DNA from: Bacilli bacterium
Lineage (GTDB): Bacteria > Bacillota_I > Bacilli_A > ML615J-28 > CAG-313
Length of the DNA: 45,102 nucleotides
Direction: 5' to 3'
NCBI GenBank assembly: GCA_017398545.1
Contig: JAFQFT010000069.1
Location: 1-45,102, forward strand
Made by a program: the position numbers and the translations under genes. Shown here piece after piece: positions 16,416 through 26,536 of the stretch (its first letter is position 1; each line of letters begins with the position of its first letter). Below the pieces are notes generated by a model that saw only the letters and a program-made list of their open reading frames with translations, ran no database searches and had not been told where the DNA came from.

Positions 16416-17087
16416 TTATGCATGAAATTTTCTTTTAAATTGTTCAAATAATTTTTCTTTAAAAATAAATAACATCATCATAATTACAACAATACCTAAA
16501 CTAGCACTAACAAAAATAGGCCAAATAACATCAGTTTTATTTATTCTTAAAAGAGTAAGAATATTTAACACTGATAAAGTAATTGCATGATTATAAAATT
16601 CAGAAAAGAATAAATCTCCAAAGAATAAAAATACTGTTGATGTAATTAAAGATCCCGCAAGTATTAAAGGCATTGTATAATTGAGACTCCAACTAGCACT
16701 ACTTACTTTTTCTTTATATGCAAACATATCAATTGCTATTAATAAAATAATAATACAAAGTGTTCCACTAAATAAAGTTTTACCAAGTCTTACCCATTTA
16801 CGCATCGAAAATTGAAACATTAATATAACAGCAAGACATCCCACATCAACAATTGTAGTCCAATAACTACCATTAAATGTAAGTAAATTAATCATTGTAC
16901 AAATAATAATTGCTGATAAACATACCGCAAGTACAATTCTTCTTATTAATTTTCTAATACTACTAATTTTTTTAATACTTGGATAATTTACAACTTCTTG
17001 TGTATTATCTTCAATTAAATTCTTCTTACATAAAGGACATACTAAAGTATGTGTTTCAACATAAACATTACAACTTTTACAATACAT
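16416..17087 (-). CDS. Zinc-ribbon membrane protein (DUF6320-like)
   Basis: Predicted 223-residue protein. The N-terminus has a zinc ribbon CKSC-x11-CPLC (residues about 3-20), then a linker and about six hydrophobic helices between residues 50 and 215. This layout matches DUF6320-type proteins that I recall next to acyltransferase genes like the one upstream; their function is unknown. The start at 17087 follows GGGAGG and shares a base with the upstream stop (TAATG), so translation is coupled. It ends with a Lys/Phe-rich tail. Confidence 0.65.
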   Translation of the reverse strand: MYCKSCNVYVETHTLVCPLCKKNLIEDNTQEVVNYPSIKKISSIRKLIRRIVLAVCLSAIIICTMINLLTFNGSYWTTIVDVGCLAVILMFQFSMRKWVRLGKTLFSGTLCIIILLIAIDMFAYKEKVSSASWSLNYTMPLILAGSLITSTVFLFFGDLFFSEFYNHAITLSVLNILTLLRINKTDVIWPIFVSASLGIVVIMMMLFIFKEKLFEQFKRKFHA

Positions 17088-18364
17088 TAGTTTTCCTCCC
17101 AAAGATTACTACTAACAAAAACTTCTAAACCTAAAGAAGCTAAATAACTAAAGAATTCTTTTTCGATATCTAATTCTTGAATAACTCTTGTAATTGATAT
17201 CTTTGTAACATTACCACAACTTATAACACAACTACTATGACTAGTACTAGCACCAGCAGCAATAAACTCTGCATTTTCTATATGATTAAGTAAAGATTTA
17301 GGACCATTAATAAGACCTATATTAGATAAAGAAATAGTAGACAAACCACCTGCAACTTTATTATATCCAATCTTACAAGCTAGCATTTTTAAAAATAATG
17401 GACATAATTTTAATGCATAAGAAGATTCAATTTGCATATTAGCATTAAGAGTTGCTTGAAGACTATCAATATTAAGTTGTTCATCATAACACTTTTTAAT
17501 TGATTCAATAAAATCATTTAATTCTAAATTTGGTTTAACCTGTTGGATTAAATATATATATAAAGAAAAATTTCTTAAAGTTTCAGAATTATAATATTTA
17601 CGCATATTTACAGGTAAAACTATACTTAATGGAAGTGTATTCTTAATTTGATGACGCTTCATATATAAATATATAGATCTAAGCATTACAGCGCTAATAA
17701 ACTGTGTAACAGTACAATCATATTTATGTGCAAGATTAACAAGTTCATCACTTTTAACTCTACCTACAACTAGTCCATTACCAGGAGCAAAAAACTTTGT
17801 CCCTTTAATTAAATAAGCTTTAGGAGCCTTAAAGCGATTTAACTTTTCACCATTATAATTTTCAAAGAAAGAATCAACTGATTCATTAAGTTTCGGTTCA
17901 CTGCCTATTTTAATTACTTCATTGAATTCATCTTCCAACTTATATCCTAACAACTCTAAATAACGATAAACGATTGCTTTACCTAGTTCTATAGCACCTG
18001 TTGCGTCACTTATCGCATGAAACATTTCAATTGAAATTCTATTTTGATAATATAAAATATCTAGTAAATAACCATTATTTTTATTCTTATTCTTATAAGA
18101 ACAAAGAAATGCTGTTTCTTTCTTTACTTCAAATTTTCTTTCATTTACTTCATAATAGTACCAAAATATTCCTGTTCTCATTTTTACAAAGAAAGTAGGA
18201 AAACGATACTTTAAATCATCAACAGCATTTTGTAAAATATCGGGTTTTATCGTTTCTTTTAAATAGAAACTTATCCTAAATACATTAGCAAAGTTCTTTT
18301 TAGATACATAAGGAAATATTTTTCCTGCATTATCTAACCTTAACCAACGATTTTTATTTTCCAT
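17087..18364 (-). CDS. HxxxD acyltransferase (condensation / PapA-like fold)
   Basis: Predicted 425-residue cytoplasmic protein of the CoA-dependent acyltransferase superfamily, related to proteins annotated as alcohol acetyltransferases. The opening WLRLDNAGKIFP is typical of that group. The catalytic motif FHAISDATGA (HxxxD, near residue 116) is intact. A second-half segment with LPLSIVLPVNMRKYY and a later SLSNIGLI correspond to the channel and floor-loop regions of the fold. It would transfer an acyl group to an alcohol or amine; the substrates are unknown. It is flanked by an aminotransferase (23 bases upstream) and a zinc-ribbon membrane protein (overlapping), suggesting a small biosynthetic operon. 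AGGTGA sets the start. Confidence 0.78.
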   Translation of the reverse strand: MENKNRWLRLDNAGKIFPYVSKKNFANVFRISFYLKETIKPDILQNAVDDLKYRFPTFFVKMRTGIFWYYYEVNERKFEVKKETAFLCSYKNKNKNNGYLLDILYYQNRISIEMFHAISDATGAIELGKAIVYRYLELLGYKLEDEFNEVIKIGSEPKLNESVDSFFENYNGEKLNRFKAPKAYLIKGTKFFAPGNGLVVGRVKSDELVNLAHKYDCTVTQFISAVMLRSIYLYMKRHQIKNTLPLSIVLPVNMRKYYNSETLRNFSLYIYLIQQVKPNLELNDFIESIKKCYDEQLNIDSLQATLNANMQIESSYALKLCPLFLKMLACKIGYNKVAGGLSTISLSNIGLINGPKSLLNHIENAEFIAAGASTSHSSCVISCGNVTKISITRVIQELDIEKEFFSYLASLGLEVFVSSNLWEEN

Positions 18365-18387
18365 AAATTCACCTATATTTATTATAA

Positions 18388-19614
18388 TTACATTACTTCT
18401 TTTAAAACACCAACAAGCTCATCAATTTCATTACAGTTTAGACTACATACAGCAATTCTTACAATATCATCTGCAATAGGAATTAAATAAGTATGTTGTT
18501 CTTTTAATTTTTCACAAATATCATATGCATCACTACAAGGTAAACAAACAAAGAAACCACTCTTATATGGTAAATGTTTAATACCAAGTTCATTTAACTT
18601 ATTAATAAAATAAGTAGTTCTTGTCTTTAATGTAAGTGTATTATTATAAATTTGATCACTTAATTTATCTACTTCATCACCAAGTAATGCATTTGCAAGA
18701 CATGAAAGTGCAGGACCATTTGGAGATGAATAAGTACCTCTAATTTGAGATTCAACAGCAGTAGTAATATTGGTTGCAAGTTCTTCATCTTTTACAAATA
18801 TAAAGAATGCTCCAACTCTAAATCCATACATACCAAATACTTTAGAACATGATGCTGCAAAAACAGGTAAGAACTTAATTTCATTATTAAAAATATTATT
18901 AAAGATTTTATGAAGTTCTCTATTATTACCATCATAATCTAAGTATGCAATATCATAAATTACTGTAATATTTACCTTTTCACTTAAAGCATTTAATTTT
19001 TTAATTAATTTTAAATGTTCTTCATTACTTAAACTATATCCAGTAGGATTTTGACATGGATCATTTAATACAATTAAAATATTAGGTTGAGTTGCACTAT
19101 ACTCTTCAATTTTAGAACAAAGATTAGTAATATTAAAATTACCTTCACTATTAAATAATTGATAAGTATCATGTTTTAAACCAGCTTTTTTCGCAATAAG
19201 TTTGTAATTTCCCCACATAATACTAGGAAGAAGTACTGTTTGACCTGGATCTAAAAAGACATTAAATGAAATTGATAATGCACCTGTACCACCTAATGTT
19301 GCACAAAAAGGAATAAAATATTCATTTATTCTTTGTTCATATTGATCTTTTAAATACCACTTTAATATTCCTTCTTTAAACTTTGGATAACCTGTAATTG
19401 GTGCATATCCTACATTTTTAGTAACATTATTGTTTAAATCTTCAATTACAGCAGGAACAGTATTTATTGATTTATCATCATTTAAAAATACACCTATTGT
19501 AGCATCAATAACATGGTTACCACTTGCCTTATCAGCTTTAGCCATTGCACCTATTTTTAAGATGTCACTTTTCATTTTTCCTTTAGATCTTTCTGCAATA
19601 TAATTATTATTCAT
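18388..19614 (-). CDS. Class I/II PLP-dependent aminotransferase
   Basis: Predicted 408-residue fold-type I PLP enzyme. NDPCQNPTGYS (near 188) matches the N-P-x-N-P-T-G cofactor pocket, YDIAYLDY provides the Asp and Tyr that hold the PLP ring, and SCSKVFGMYGFRVG (near 256) carries the Schiff-base Lys and a conserved Arg. The C-terminal part is normal in length. The sequence is closest in style to aspartate/aromatic aminotransferases; the exact substrate cannot be decided. It is the first gene of a three-gene operon with an acyltransferase and a membrane protein. AGGAGG lies 7 bases upstream of the ATG. Confidence 0.85.
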   Translation of the reverse strand: MNNNYIAERSKGKMKSDILKIGAMAKADKASGNHVIDATIGVFLNDDKSINTVPAVIEDLNNNVTKNVGYAPITGYPKFKEGILKWYLKDQYEQRINEYFIPFCATLGGTGALSISFNVFLDPGQTVLLPSIMWGNYKLIAKKAGLKHDTYQLFNSEGNFNITNLCSKIEEYSATQPNILIVLNDPCQNPTGYSLSNEEHLKLIKKLNALSEKVNITVIYDIAYLDYDGNNRELHKIFNNIFNNEIKFLPVFAASCSKVFGMYGFRVGAFFIFVKDEELATNITTAVESQIRGTYSSPNGPALSCLANALLGDEVDKLSDQIYNNTLTLKTRTTYFINKLNELGIKHLPYKSGFFVCLPCSDAYDICEKLKEQHTYLIPIADDIVRIAVCSLNCNEIDELVGVLKEVM

Positions 19615-19641
19615 AATTAGTCCTCCTGTAATTTTTTTAAT

Positions 19642-19647
19642 AGTATA
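19642..19647 (-). promoter_or_regulatory. Extended -10 promoter of the aminotransferase operon
   Basis: Minus strand TGCTATACT (hexamer TATACT) lies 28 bases before the start codon; the -35 region is poor (TTTTAA). It sits between recD2 and the aminotransferase gene. Confidence 0.55.
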
Positions 19648-19680
19648 GCACCTAAAAACAAATTTTAAAAAAATATTGCT

Positions 19681-22014
19681 TTAGATGTTAAAATCATCTT
19701 CATCAATAAATGTCTCCATTACACCAAGATCATCTAGTGATACTTCAAGAGAATCTAATTTAGATAACTCTTGTTTTATTGACGTAGCATGTAAATATTT
19801 TTTAATTTCTTCTTTTAAAATAGTTCTTCTTTCTATTTCTATTCTTCTTATTCCATACTGCATAGCAGTAGGATCTCCGATTAAAAGAAGTGTCTTTTTA
19901 GCACGCGTAATACCAGTATAGATAAGTTTACGTTTTAGCATTATATAATATGAATTAGTAAATGGCATAATTACTAAATCAAATTCAGAACCTTGTGATT
20001 TATGAATACTTATTGCATATGCAAGCGTTAAATCATCAAGTTCTTCTAAAGTATATGGAACTCTCATTAAATCATAATTTACTTCAAGTCCAACTATTTT
20101 TTCATTTTTAATAATAAAACTTGCAACATACCCAATATCACCATTCATAATCCCTTTTTCAGCTCTATTAACTAGTTGAATAACTTTATCATTAATTCTA
20201 AATACTCTATTTAAGTGTTTTAATTCTCCTAATTCTGTAAGAGGATTAATAGCTTCTTGAATACGATTATTAATCTCATTAATTCCTGCCTCACCTTTAT
20301 ACATTGGAATTAATACTTGCGTATCTTTAATAGACTTACCCTTTAGAATTGCTTTTTGATATAAATCAACAACCATTGATGGAAGCGCTTCAGAAGAAGT
20401 TGCGATAAAGTTACGATCACTTAGTTTATCAAGAAGATTTTCAGGTAACACACCTTCATTTACATTATGAGCAAGTTTAATAATGCTTGAATCTTCTGCT
20501 TGACGATGTATCTTAGTAAGTCTAACTGTTTTAATTTCTTTAGAATCAATTAAATCTTTTAATACTTGACCAGGACCAACAGATGGTAACTGATCCACAT
20601 CACCTACAATAATAAGTCTTGCATCTGTATGCATTGAAGTAATTAAACGTGATGCTAAAGGTAAATCCATCATGGAAGCTTCATCAACGATAATAAGTCT
20701 TGCAGAAGTTTTATTAGTTTTACTATATTCAAAGTAATTTTCACCTTGATACCCTAAAAACTTATGAATTGTTGATGCATTCATATTCGTAGATTCTTTT
20801 AATCTTTTAGCAGCACGACCTGTAGGAGCAAGAAGTGCTATCCCTTCTGCAAGTGTTGAATTATCTTCGTTAAGTCTTAAATACATTTTTAATATAGCAT
20901 GAACAATAGTTGTTTTACCAGTCCCAGGACCACCTGTAATGATTACGATTGGTTCTGTAAAAGCCATTTTGATTGCTTCTTCTTGTTCAATAGAAAACTC
21001 AATATGACTTTCTTTTTTTATTTTAGTAAATATTTTTTCTATCTTATCTTGTTCATACTTTTTAATACCAGATACACTTCGTTCATCTTTTAAGAAACTT
21101 GCAATTTCTTTTGCAAGGTCAACTTCCGCAAGATAATTATTATAATCATATATGTTATTAGCTTCATCTATATATACTTTTTTCTCACTATATAACATAT
21201 TTAAAACATCTTGATATTTATCTTTTTCAATTTCTTCGCCAGTATATTTATTAATAACTACATATAAATCACTTTTTGCAATATAACTATTACCTGATGA
21301 ATAAAGTACTTCTTTTAGACAAAAACAAAGAAGTGCTTTTAATCTACATATTGCAGTTTTAGGAATACCTAAACTTGATGCTAAAGCATCTGCTTTTTTA
21401 AATCCAAATCTATCAACCTTATCAATTAACATATATGGATTATCACTTACAACATCAATAATATTTAACCCTTCTAAAGCATTACATATTTTATTTGCCA
21501 TATCAATTGTAACACCATGGTTCATTAAAAATATAATTGCTTTTTGAACAGTATCATCATTTAAGATACCTGTTTTAATAACTGTCTTTTGTTTTAAAGT
21601 TATATCAATTTTATCTAAACATGTTGGATCTTTTTTTATTTTATCAATTGCTTCAACACCAAGTGCTTCTACAACTTGTGTTGCAGCTTTTAATCCAACT
21701 CCTGGAAATAAATCACTTGATAAATAATTAATAATTCCATAAGGAGATTCAAATCCTTTTCTTTGAAAAGAACTAAATTTAAATTGAAGACCAAATTTAG
21801 GATCTTTAATAAATTCTCCTTCTAAAACATATTCTTCATCTTCAACAGGCATTCTATCAAATACACCAACAATAGTTGTTTTATTACCAACTATTTTAGC
21901 TTTTTTTACACTAATTGGTATTTTATTAAAATCAATTAAAAAAGAAGCGACTGTATAGCCATTATCTTTATTATGGAATAATACACGTCCTATCATTCCT
22001 TCGATTTTATCCAT
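19681..22014 (-). CDS. recD2: RecD2-type SF1B DNA helicase
   Basis: Predicted 777-residue ATP-dependent 5'-3' DNA helicase. The N-terminal extension typical of RecD2 is present (IEGMIGRVLFHNKDNGYTV, then helix-hairpin-helix-like segments to about 330). The motor has Walker A TGGPGTGKTT near 361, LAPTGRAAKRL, Walker B LIIVDEASMMD, VGDVDQLPSVGPG and a C-terminal AYAISIHKSQGSEFD near 665. This form works without RecBC and protects replication forks or repairs DNA. The start at 22014 follows AGAGGTGA. It lies 36 bases downstream of mnmA; the mnmA-recD2 neighbourhood is also known in Bacillus subtilis. Confidence 0.95.
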   Translation of the reverse strand: MDKIEGMIGRVLFHNKDNGYTVASFLIDFNKIPISVKKAKIVGNKTTIVGVFDRMPVEDEEYVLEGEFIKDPKFGLQFKFSSFQRKGFESPYGIINYLSSDLFPGVGLKAATQVVEALGVEAIDKIKKDPTCLDKIDITLKQKTVIKTGILNDDTVQKAIIFLMNHGVTIDMANKICNALEGLNIIDVVSDNPYMLIDKVDRFGFKKADALASSLGIPKTAICRLKALLCFCLKEVLYSSGNSYIAKSDLYVVINKYTGEEIEKDKYQDVLNMLYSEKKVYIDEANNIYDYNNYLAEVDLAKEIASFLKDERSVSGIKKYEQDKIEKIFTKIKKESHIEFSIEQEEAIKMAFTEPIVIITGGPGTGKTTIVHAILKMYLRLNEDNSTLAEGIALLAPTGRAAKRLKESTNMNASTIHKFLGYQGENYFEYSKTNKTSARLIIVDEASMMDLPLASRLITSMHTDARLIIVGDVDQLPSVGPGQVLKDLIDSKEIKTVRLTKIHRQAEDSSIIKLAHNVNEGVLPENLLDKLSDRNFIATSSEALPSMVVDLYQKAILKGKSIKDTQVLIPMYKGEAGINEINNRIQEAINPLTELGELKHLNRVFRINDKVIQLVNRAEKGIMNGDIGYVASFIIKNEKIVGLEVNYDLMRVPYTLEELDDLTLAYAISIHKSQGSEFDLVIMPFTNSYYIMLKRKLIYTGITRAKKTLLLIGDPTAMQYGIRRIEIERRTILKEEIKKYLHATSIKQELSKLDSLEVSLDDLGVMETFIDEDDFNI

Positions 22015-22050
22015 ACAAGTCACCTCTTTTCTAAATTTATATTCTATATT

Positions 22051-23193
22051 TTAATATCTTCTTTTTACATCATCCATGTAAACTTCATCAATTGTTCCAC
22101 CACCAAGACAGTAATCACCATCATAGAACACACAAGCTTGACCTGGAGTTATTGCTTTAGATGGTTCAAATGTATGTACTTCTAAAGTATCTTCATCAAT
22201 CCATTTTACCCATACTTTAACATCAGCTTGACGATATCTAAATTTTGCTGTCATCTCTTGTCCATCAGTAAACTTTTCATTAATAATATTTACACCACGA
22301 ACAATAACACGATTAGCAAATAATAGTTCAGTTTCACTACCTTGACCGACAATTAAATGATTTTTAGATGCATCTTTTCCACATACAAACCAAGCTTCAC
22401 CTGGTCCACCAATACCAAGGCCATGTCGTTGACCGATTGTATAATACATTACACCATCATGGCGTCCTACAACTTCACCTTTTGTATTAACAATATCACC
22501 AGGATTAGCAGGAATATAGTTCATTAGGAATTCTTTAAAGTTTCTTTCACCAATAAAACATACACCTGTTGAGTCTTTTTTAGTTGCTACACTTAGTTCA
22601 TATTTAGCTGCAAGAGCACGAACTTCTTTCTTTTCCATCTCTCCAATAGGAAATAATACATTAGCAATTTGCTTGCTAGAAAGCTGTGAAAGGAAGTAAG
22701 TTTGGTCTTTATTTGCATCTTTACCTCTTAAAAGATAGTGTTTATCACCATCATGAATAACTCTTGCATAGTGTCCCATAGCAATATAATCAGCACCAAG
22801 TGAGGCTGCTTTATTTAAAAATGCTTTAAATTTAATCTCTTTATTACATAAAATATCAGGGTTTGGAGTACGATTTTTTCTATATTCTGCAAGAAAATAT
22901 TCAAATACAGAGTCCCAATATTCTTGAATAAAATCAATTCTATGAAGTTTAATTCCAAGTTTTTCAGCTACACTTTTTGCATCTTGATAGTCTTTTTCTT
23001 GAGGACAAACTTCATCCATAACAGTAGGATTTCCACGTAAATCATTGTTTAAAGCGCTATCCCAGTTACGCATATACATTGCTTCAACGTGATAACCTTC
23101 TTCAATCAATTTAATACAACTTGATGCAGAATCTACTCCACCAGATAATCCTACAATAACTAAAGTATCTTTTTTATCTTTGATAGCACTCAT
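22051..23193 (-). CDS. mnmA: tRNA 2-thiouridylase MnmA
   Basis: Predicted 380-residue enzyme that thiolates U34 of Lys, Glu and Gln tRNAs using ATP and a persulfide relay. It shows the PP-loop GLSGGVDS near the N-terminus, MYMRNWDSALN, catalytic Cys in NPDILCNKEIKF and the second Cys in STGVCFIGERNF, then the family signatures YYTIGQRHGLGIGG and GQACVFYDGDYCLGGGTI. Length is normal. The start at 23193 follows AGGTGA (23199-23204); the longer frame begins at a GTG within that site. It lies 5 bases after the uvrB stop (TGA). Confidence 0.96.
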   Translation of the reverse strand: MSAIKDKKDTLVIVGLSGGVDSASSCIKLIEEGYHVEAMYMRNWDSALNNDLRGNPTVMDEVCPQEKDYQDAKSVAEKLGIKLHRIDFIQEYWDSVFEYFLAEYRKNRTPNPDILCNKEIKFKAFLNKAASLGADYIAMGHYARVIHDGDKHYLLRGKDANKDQTYFLSQLSSKQIANVLFPIGEMEKKEVRALAAKYELSVATKKDSTGVCFIGERNFKEFLMNYIPANPGDIVNTKGEVVGRHDGVMYYTIGQRHGLGIGGPGEAWFVCGKDASKNHLIVGQGSETELLFANRVIVRGVNIINEKFTDGQEMTAKFRYRQADVKVWVKWIDEDTLEVHTFEPSKAITPGQACVFYDGDYCLGGGTIDEVYMDDVKRRY

Positions 23194-23198
23194 AAAAA

Positions 23199-25178
23199 TC
23201 ACCTACTTTTTAGTTCAAATATAATATCTCGAAGTTGCATAGCTTGTTCAAAATCAAGGTTTTTAGCAGCTTCTTTCATTTCTTTTTCTAATTTTTCAAT
23301 TAGTTTCTTTTGTTCAATTTTTGTTAATTTACGAAAATCTTCAACTGTAATTTCATCGTAAACATTTGCGCTAACATCATTTATAATTGTTAATTCTTCA
23401 CCAATTTCTTTAATAATTGTCTTTGGAACTATGTTATTAATTCTATTATATTCTTCTTGAATGCTTCTTCTACGAGACGTTTCATCAATACATTTTTGCA
23501 TACTATCTGTAATGCGATCAGCATAGAAGATTACCTTACCATTAGCGTTTCTTGCAGCACGTCCAGCCGTTTGAATTAAAGATCTAGCACTTCTTAAGAA
23601 ACCTTCTTTATCAGCATCTAATATACAAATTAAACTAACCTCTGGAATATCCAACCCTTCTCTTAAAAGATTAATTCCAACTAATACATCATATGTACCT
23701 TTTCTTAATTTTCTTATAATTTCTAACCTTTCAAGTGCTTTAATTTCTGAATGTAAATATGCAACTTTAATACCTGCTTCTTTTAAATATGCAGTTAAAT
23801 CTTCACTCATTTTAATAGTAAGCGTAGTAATTAAAACTCTTTCATCATTTGCAATACGTTCTTTAATATCAAACATAATTTGGTCTATTTGACCTTTAGT
23901 AGGTCGAACTTCAATAAGTGGATCAAGTAAACCTGTTGGTCTAATAATTTGTTCAATAACCTCAGCACTACGGTCTAATTCATAATCACCTGGAGTCGCA
24001 GAAACATAAATTACTTGATTAATTTTAGACTGAAATTCTTCAAAATTAAGTGGTCTATTATCAAGAGCACTAGGTAATCTAAATCCATAATCAACAAGTG
24101 TTTGTTTACGACTTCTATCACCATTAAACATTCCTCTAACTTGTGGGATCGTTGCGTGTGATTCATCAATAACAAGTAAATAATCTTTTCCAAAAAAGTC
24201 AATTAACACAGATGGGGTTTCACCAGCATCTCTTAAAGATAAGTGACGTGAATAGTTTTCAATACCACTACAACTACCAACTTCTTTTAACATTTCAATA
24301 TCATAACAAGTTCTTTGGTGAATACGTTCTTCTTCTAATAACTTACCATTATCATGAAAATACTTTTCACGTTCTTGTAATTCTTCTTCAATACGTCTAA
24401 TTGCTTCATCTTTTTTATCATCACTAAGTACAAAGTGTGTAGCGGGGAAAATACTAATCACTTCTGAAACTCTTAATACTTTACCTGTAACAGTATCAAA
24501 CACACAAATTTTTTCTATTTCATCATCAAAAAAAGTAACTCTAATTGCTTCAGTCTTTTCACTTGTCGGTAAGATATCAACATTATCACCTTTTACTCTA
24601 AATGTACCACGGCCAAATTCAATATTGTTTCTTAAAAACTGCATTGAAACTAACTTTTCAAGTAAATCACTACGTTTAATTCTTTGTCCAGTTCTTAATA
24701 CCAACATTGAGTTTTTATAATCTTCAGGGTCCCCAATACCATAAATACAAGATACACTAGCTACTATTATAACATCTTTGCGTTCTAAAATAGAAGCAGT
24801 AGCAGCATGTCGCATTTGGTCAATTTCATCATTAATACTTGAATCTTTTTCAATATACATATCTTTAGAGGGAACATATGCTTCAGGTTGATAATAATCA
24901 TAATATGAAATAAAATATTCAACTCTATTTTCAGGGAATAGTGCTTTAAACTCTGCATAAAGTTGTCCAGCTAATGTTTTATTATGAGCAAGAACAAGTG
25001 TAGGTTTATTTACATTTTTTATAACATTTGCAATAGTAAATGTTTTACCAGTACCTGTTGCACCAAGTAGTGTTTGTTCAGGCACTCCCATCAAGACATT
25101 CTCTGTAAGCCTCCTTATAGCTTCTGGTTGATCTCCATAAGGAGCAAATTTAGAAACAAGTTTAAACTTATTTTCCAT
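23199..25178 (-). CDS. uvrB: Excinuclease ABC subunit UvrB
   Basis: Predicted 659-residue DNA damage-recognition helicase of nucleotide excision repair, full length. Walker A GATGTGKT is at about 39-46, the damage-probing beta-hairpin is [12 protein letters not shown] near 92, and helicase motifs include DESHATIPQ and QTAGRAARN. The C-terminal UVR motif that contacts UvrC is [15 protein letters not shown]. uvrA and uvrC are not in this window. It overlaps the upstream membrane protein gene by 11 bases. Its TGA stop argues for the standard bacterial code. Confidence 0.97.
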   Translation of the reverse strand: MENKFKLVSKFAPYGDQPEAIRRLTENVLMGVPEQTLLGATGTGKTFTIANVIKNVNKPTLVLAHNKTLAGQLYAEFKALFPENRVEYFISYYDYYQPEAYVPSKDMYIEKDSSINDEIDQMRHAATASILERKDVIIVASVSCIYGIGDPEDYKNSMLVLRTGQRIKRSDLLEKLVSMQFLRNNIEFGRGTFRVKGDNVDILPTSEKTEAIRVTFFDDEIEKICVFDTVTGKVLRVSEVISIFPATHFVLSDDKKDEAIRRIEEELQEREKYFHDNGKLLEEERIHQRTCYDIEMLKEVGSCSGIENYSRHLSLRDAGETPSVLIDFFGKDYLLVIDESHATIPQVRGMFNGDRSRKQTLVDYGFRLPSALDNRPLNFEEFQSKINQVIYVSATPGDYELDRSAEVIEQIIRPTGLLDPLIEVRPTKGQIDQIMFDIKERIANDERVLITTLTIKMSEDLTAYLKEAGIKVAYLHSEIKALERLEIIRKLRKGTYDVLVGINLLREGLDIPEVSLICILDADKEGFLRSARSLIQTAGRAARNANGKVIFYADRITDSMQKCIDETSRRRSIQEEYNRINNIVPKTIIKEIGEELTIINDVSANVYDEITVEDFRKLTKIEQKKLIEKLEKEMKEAAKNLDFEQAMQLRDIIFELKSR

Positions 25179-26067
25179 TATTTACGTAATATACAACATT
25201 CTTAGGATTTAATTCATCATAAAGAATGTCAATAAATTGTTCTTGAGTTTCAGTATAAAGGTATGAGTTTAAACTACAATTAACCTTTTCACCAGAATTA
25301 GTAAAGAATTCAATTTCTAAAAGAGATTCTTTTGTGCCTTGAGCGTTTTTAGATTTACCAAATTTAAATGTCTTAACTTCAGCAGTTCCTTTAATACCAC
25401 GAATTTTTAAATAAGCAGTCTTATGTTCTGCAGATAAACCAAATAATCTTTCTTTAATATATGTAAATAACATTAAATAAAACATCACAATAATAATCAA
25501 ATAAATACCAGTTAAACAAGGTTTAGCACCTTCTACAATTGTATCAAGTGAACGAGTTTGTTCAATAAATGGACGACCATTCCACTGTAAACCAATTAAA
25601 CCTGTTACATCACAAGGAGTAATTACAGAACCTAAAACAATTCCCGCAATATAAGCACCACCTGCAAACAATAATATATCAGTAAATACTTGTCCTGGTT
25701 GAATAGACATCTTTTGTCCTTCTAAATAAGTAGGGAAATTAGTAACTTTTTCTGTTCCACTAATTTTAGGATAATATACTTTAACTTTCTGACCTTCATA
25801 ATATTGATCATTAAATTCCTTTTGTGTAAGTTGGAAAAGTTCTGTAAACTTTAACATATTAACTTTAGAAATATATTCAACACGAACATATACTAAATTT
25901 TTTCTCTGAATAATTTCAATAACTTCACCTTCAACATAGTCAGGATCAGCTTTCATTAATTTATTAACTTTAATTGCTCTTACTAAATTAATAATAACAT
26001 TAGCTAAGAAAACTAAAGCAGCTCCGATTGTCGCAATAACGACAAGTAAATTTAAAATAAAATTCAT
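25168..26067 (-). CDS. Membrane protein with two DUF3592-like domains
   Basis: Predicted 299-residue membrane protein of unknown function. It has an N-terminal helix (about 5-30), a beta-rich soluble segment (44-110) with EGEVIEI...YVRVEYI and [12 protein letters not shown], two further helices (about 128-150 and 185-208), and a second similar segment (225-297) with [23 protein letters not shown] and VVYYVNNGK. The duplicated SH3-like beta pattern resembles DUF3592. It sits between rlmH and uvrB with 10-base spacing and an 11-base overlap, so it is co-transcribed with housekeeping genes; that gives no functional clue. Confidence 0.6.
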   Translation of the reverse strand: MNFILNLLVVIATIGAALVFLANVIINLVRAIKVNKLMKADPDYVEGEVIEIIQRKNLVYVRVEYISKVNMLKFTELFQLTQKEFNDQYYEGQKVKVYYPKISGTEKVTNFPTYLEGQKMSIQPGQVFTDILLFAGGAYIAGIVLGSVITPCDVTGLIGLQWNGRPFIEQTRSLDTIVEGAKPCLTGIYLIIIVMFYLMLFTYIKERLFGLSAEHKTAYLKIRGIKGTAEVKTFKFGKSKNAQGTKESLLEIEFFTNSGEKVNCSLNSYLYTETQEQFIDILYDELNPKNVVYYVNNGK

Positions 26068-26077
26068 ATTTATCTCC

Positions 26078-26536
26078 TTATTTATGATATTCTTTATTAT
26101 TTAAAATAGTTAATGCACGATATATTTGTTCACTTAAAATAAGACGCATTAACTGATGTGGAAAAGTAAATTTAGAAAAAGATAAATGATAATTACTTCT
26201 TCTAATAACATCCCCACTTAAACCATTTGATCCACCAATTACAAAAGTAATCTTAGAAAATCCATAGGTAAGTTTTTCTTCTATTAACTTAGCAAGTTCC
26301 ACACTATCAATCATCTTGCCGTTAATTTCTAAAGTTATAACAAATTCATCTTCAGTTATTTTACTAAGTAGATTTTTTCCTTCTTCAAGAATATTTTTAT
26401 TAATATCAAAAGTATTTACTTCTTTAACTTCGACAATACTAAATTTAGTAAAAGCATTTAGCCTTTTTTCATATTCAGCTATTCCATCAGTAAAAAAACG
26501 TTCTTTAATTTTACCAACACAAAGTATTTTAATCAT
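26078..26536 (-). CDS. rlmH: 23S rRNA pseudouridine-1915 N3-methyltransferase RlmH
   Basis: Predicted 152-residue SPOUT-family methyltransferase. It starts MIKILCVGKIKERFF, has the knot region FVIGGSNGLSGDVIRRSNY and the C-terminal signature FPHQLMRLILSEQIYRAL, ending NKEYHK as most RlmH do. It methylates the universally placed pseudouridine in helix 69. The start at 26536 follows GGAGAAG inside the end of walJ; the gene overlaps walJ by 8 bases. The walJ-rlmH pair is a conserved order in Bacilli. Confidence 0.96.
   Translation of the reverse strand: MIKILCVGKIKERFFTDGIAEYEKRLNAFTKFSIVEVKEVNTFDINKNILEEGKNLLSKITEDEFVITLEINGKMIDSVELAKLIEEKLTYGFSKITFVIGGSNGLSGDVIRRSNYHLSFSKFTFPHQLMRLILSEQIYRALTILNNKEYHK

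Noticed and set aside
23199..23201. Use of the Mycoplasma code (TGA as Trp)
   Set aside because: The uvrB frame ends at TGA right after a complete UVR domain, and the mnmA ribosome site overlaps it; Trp is encoded by TGG throughout.
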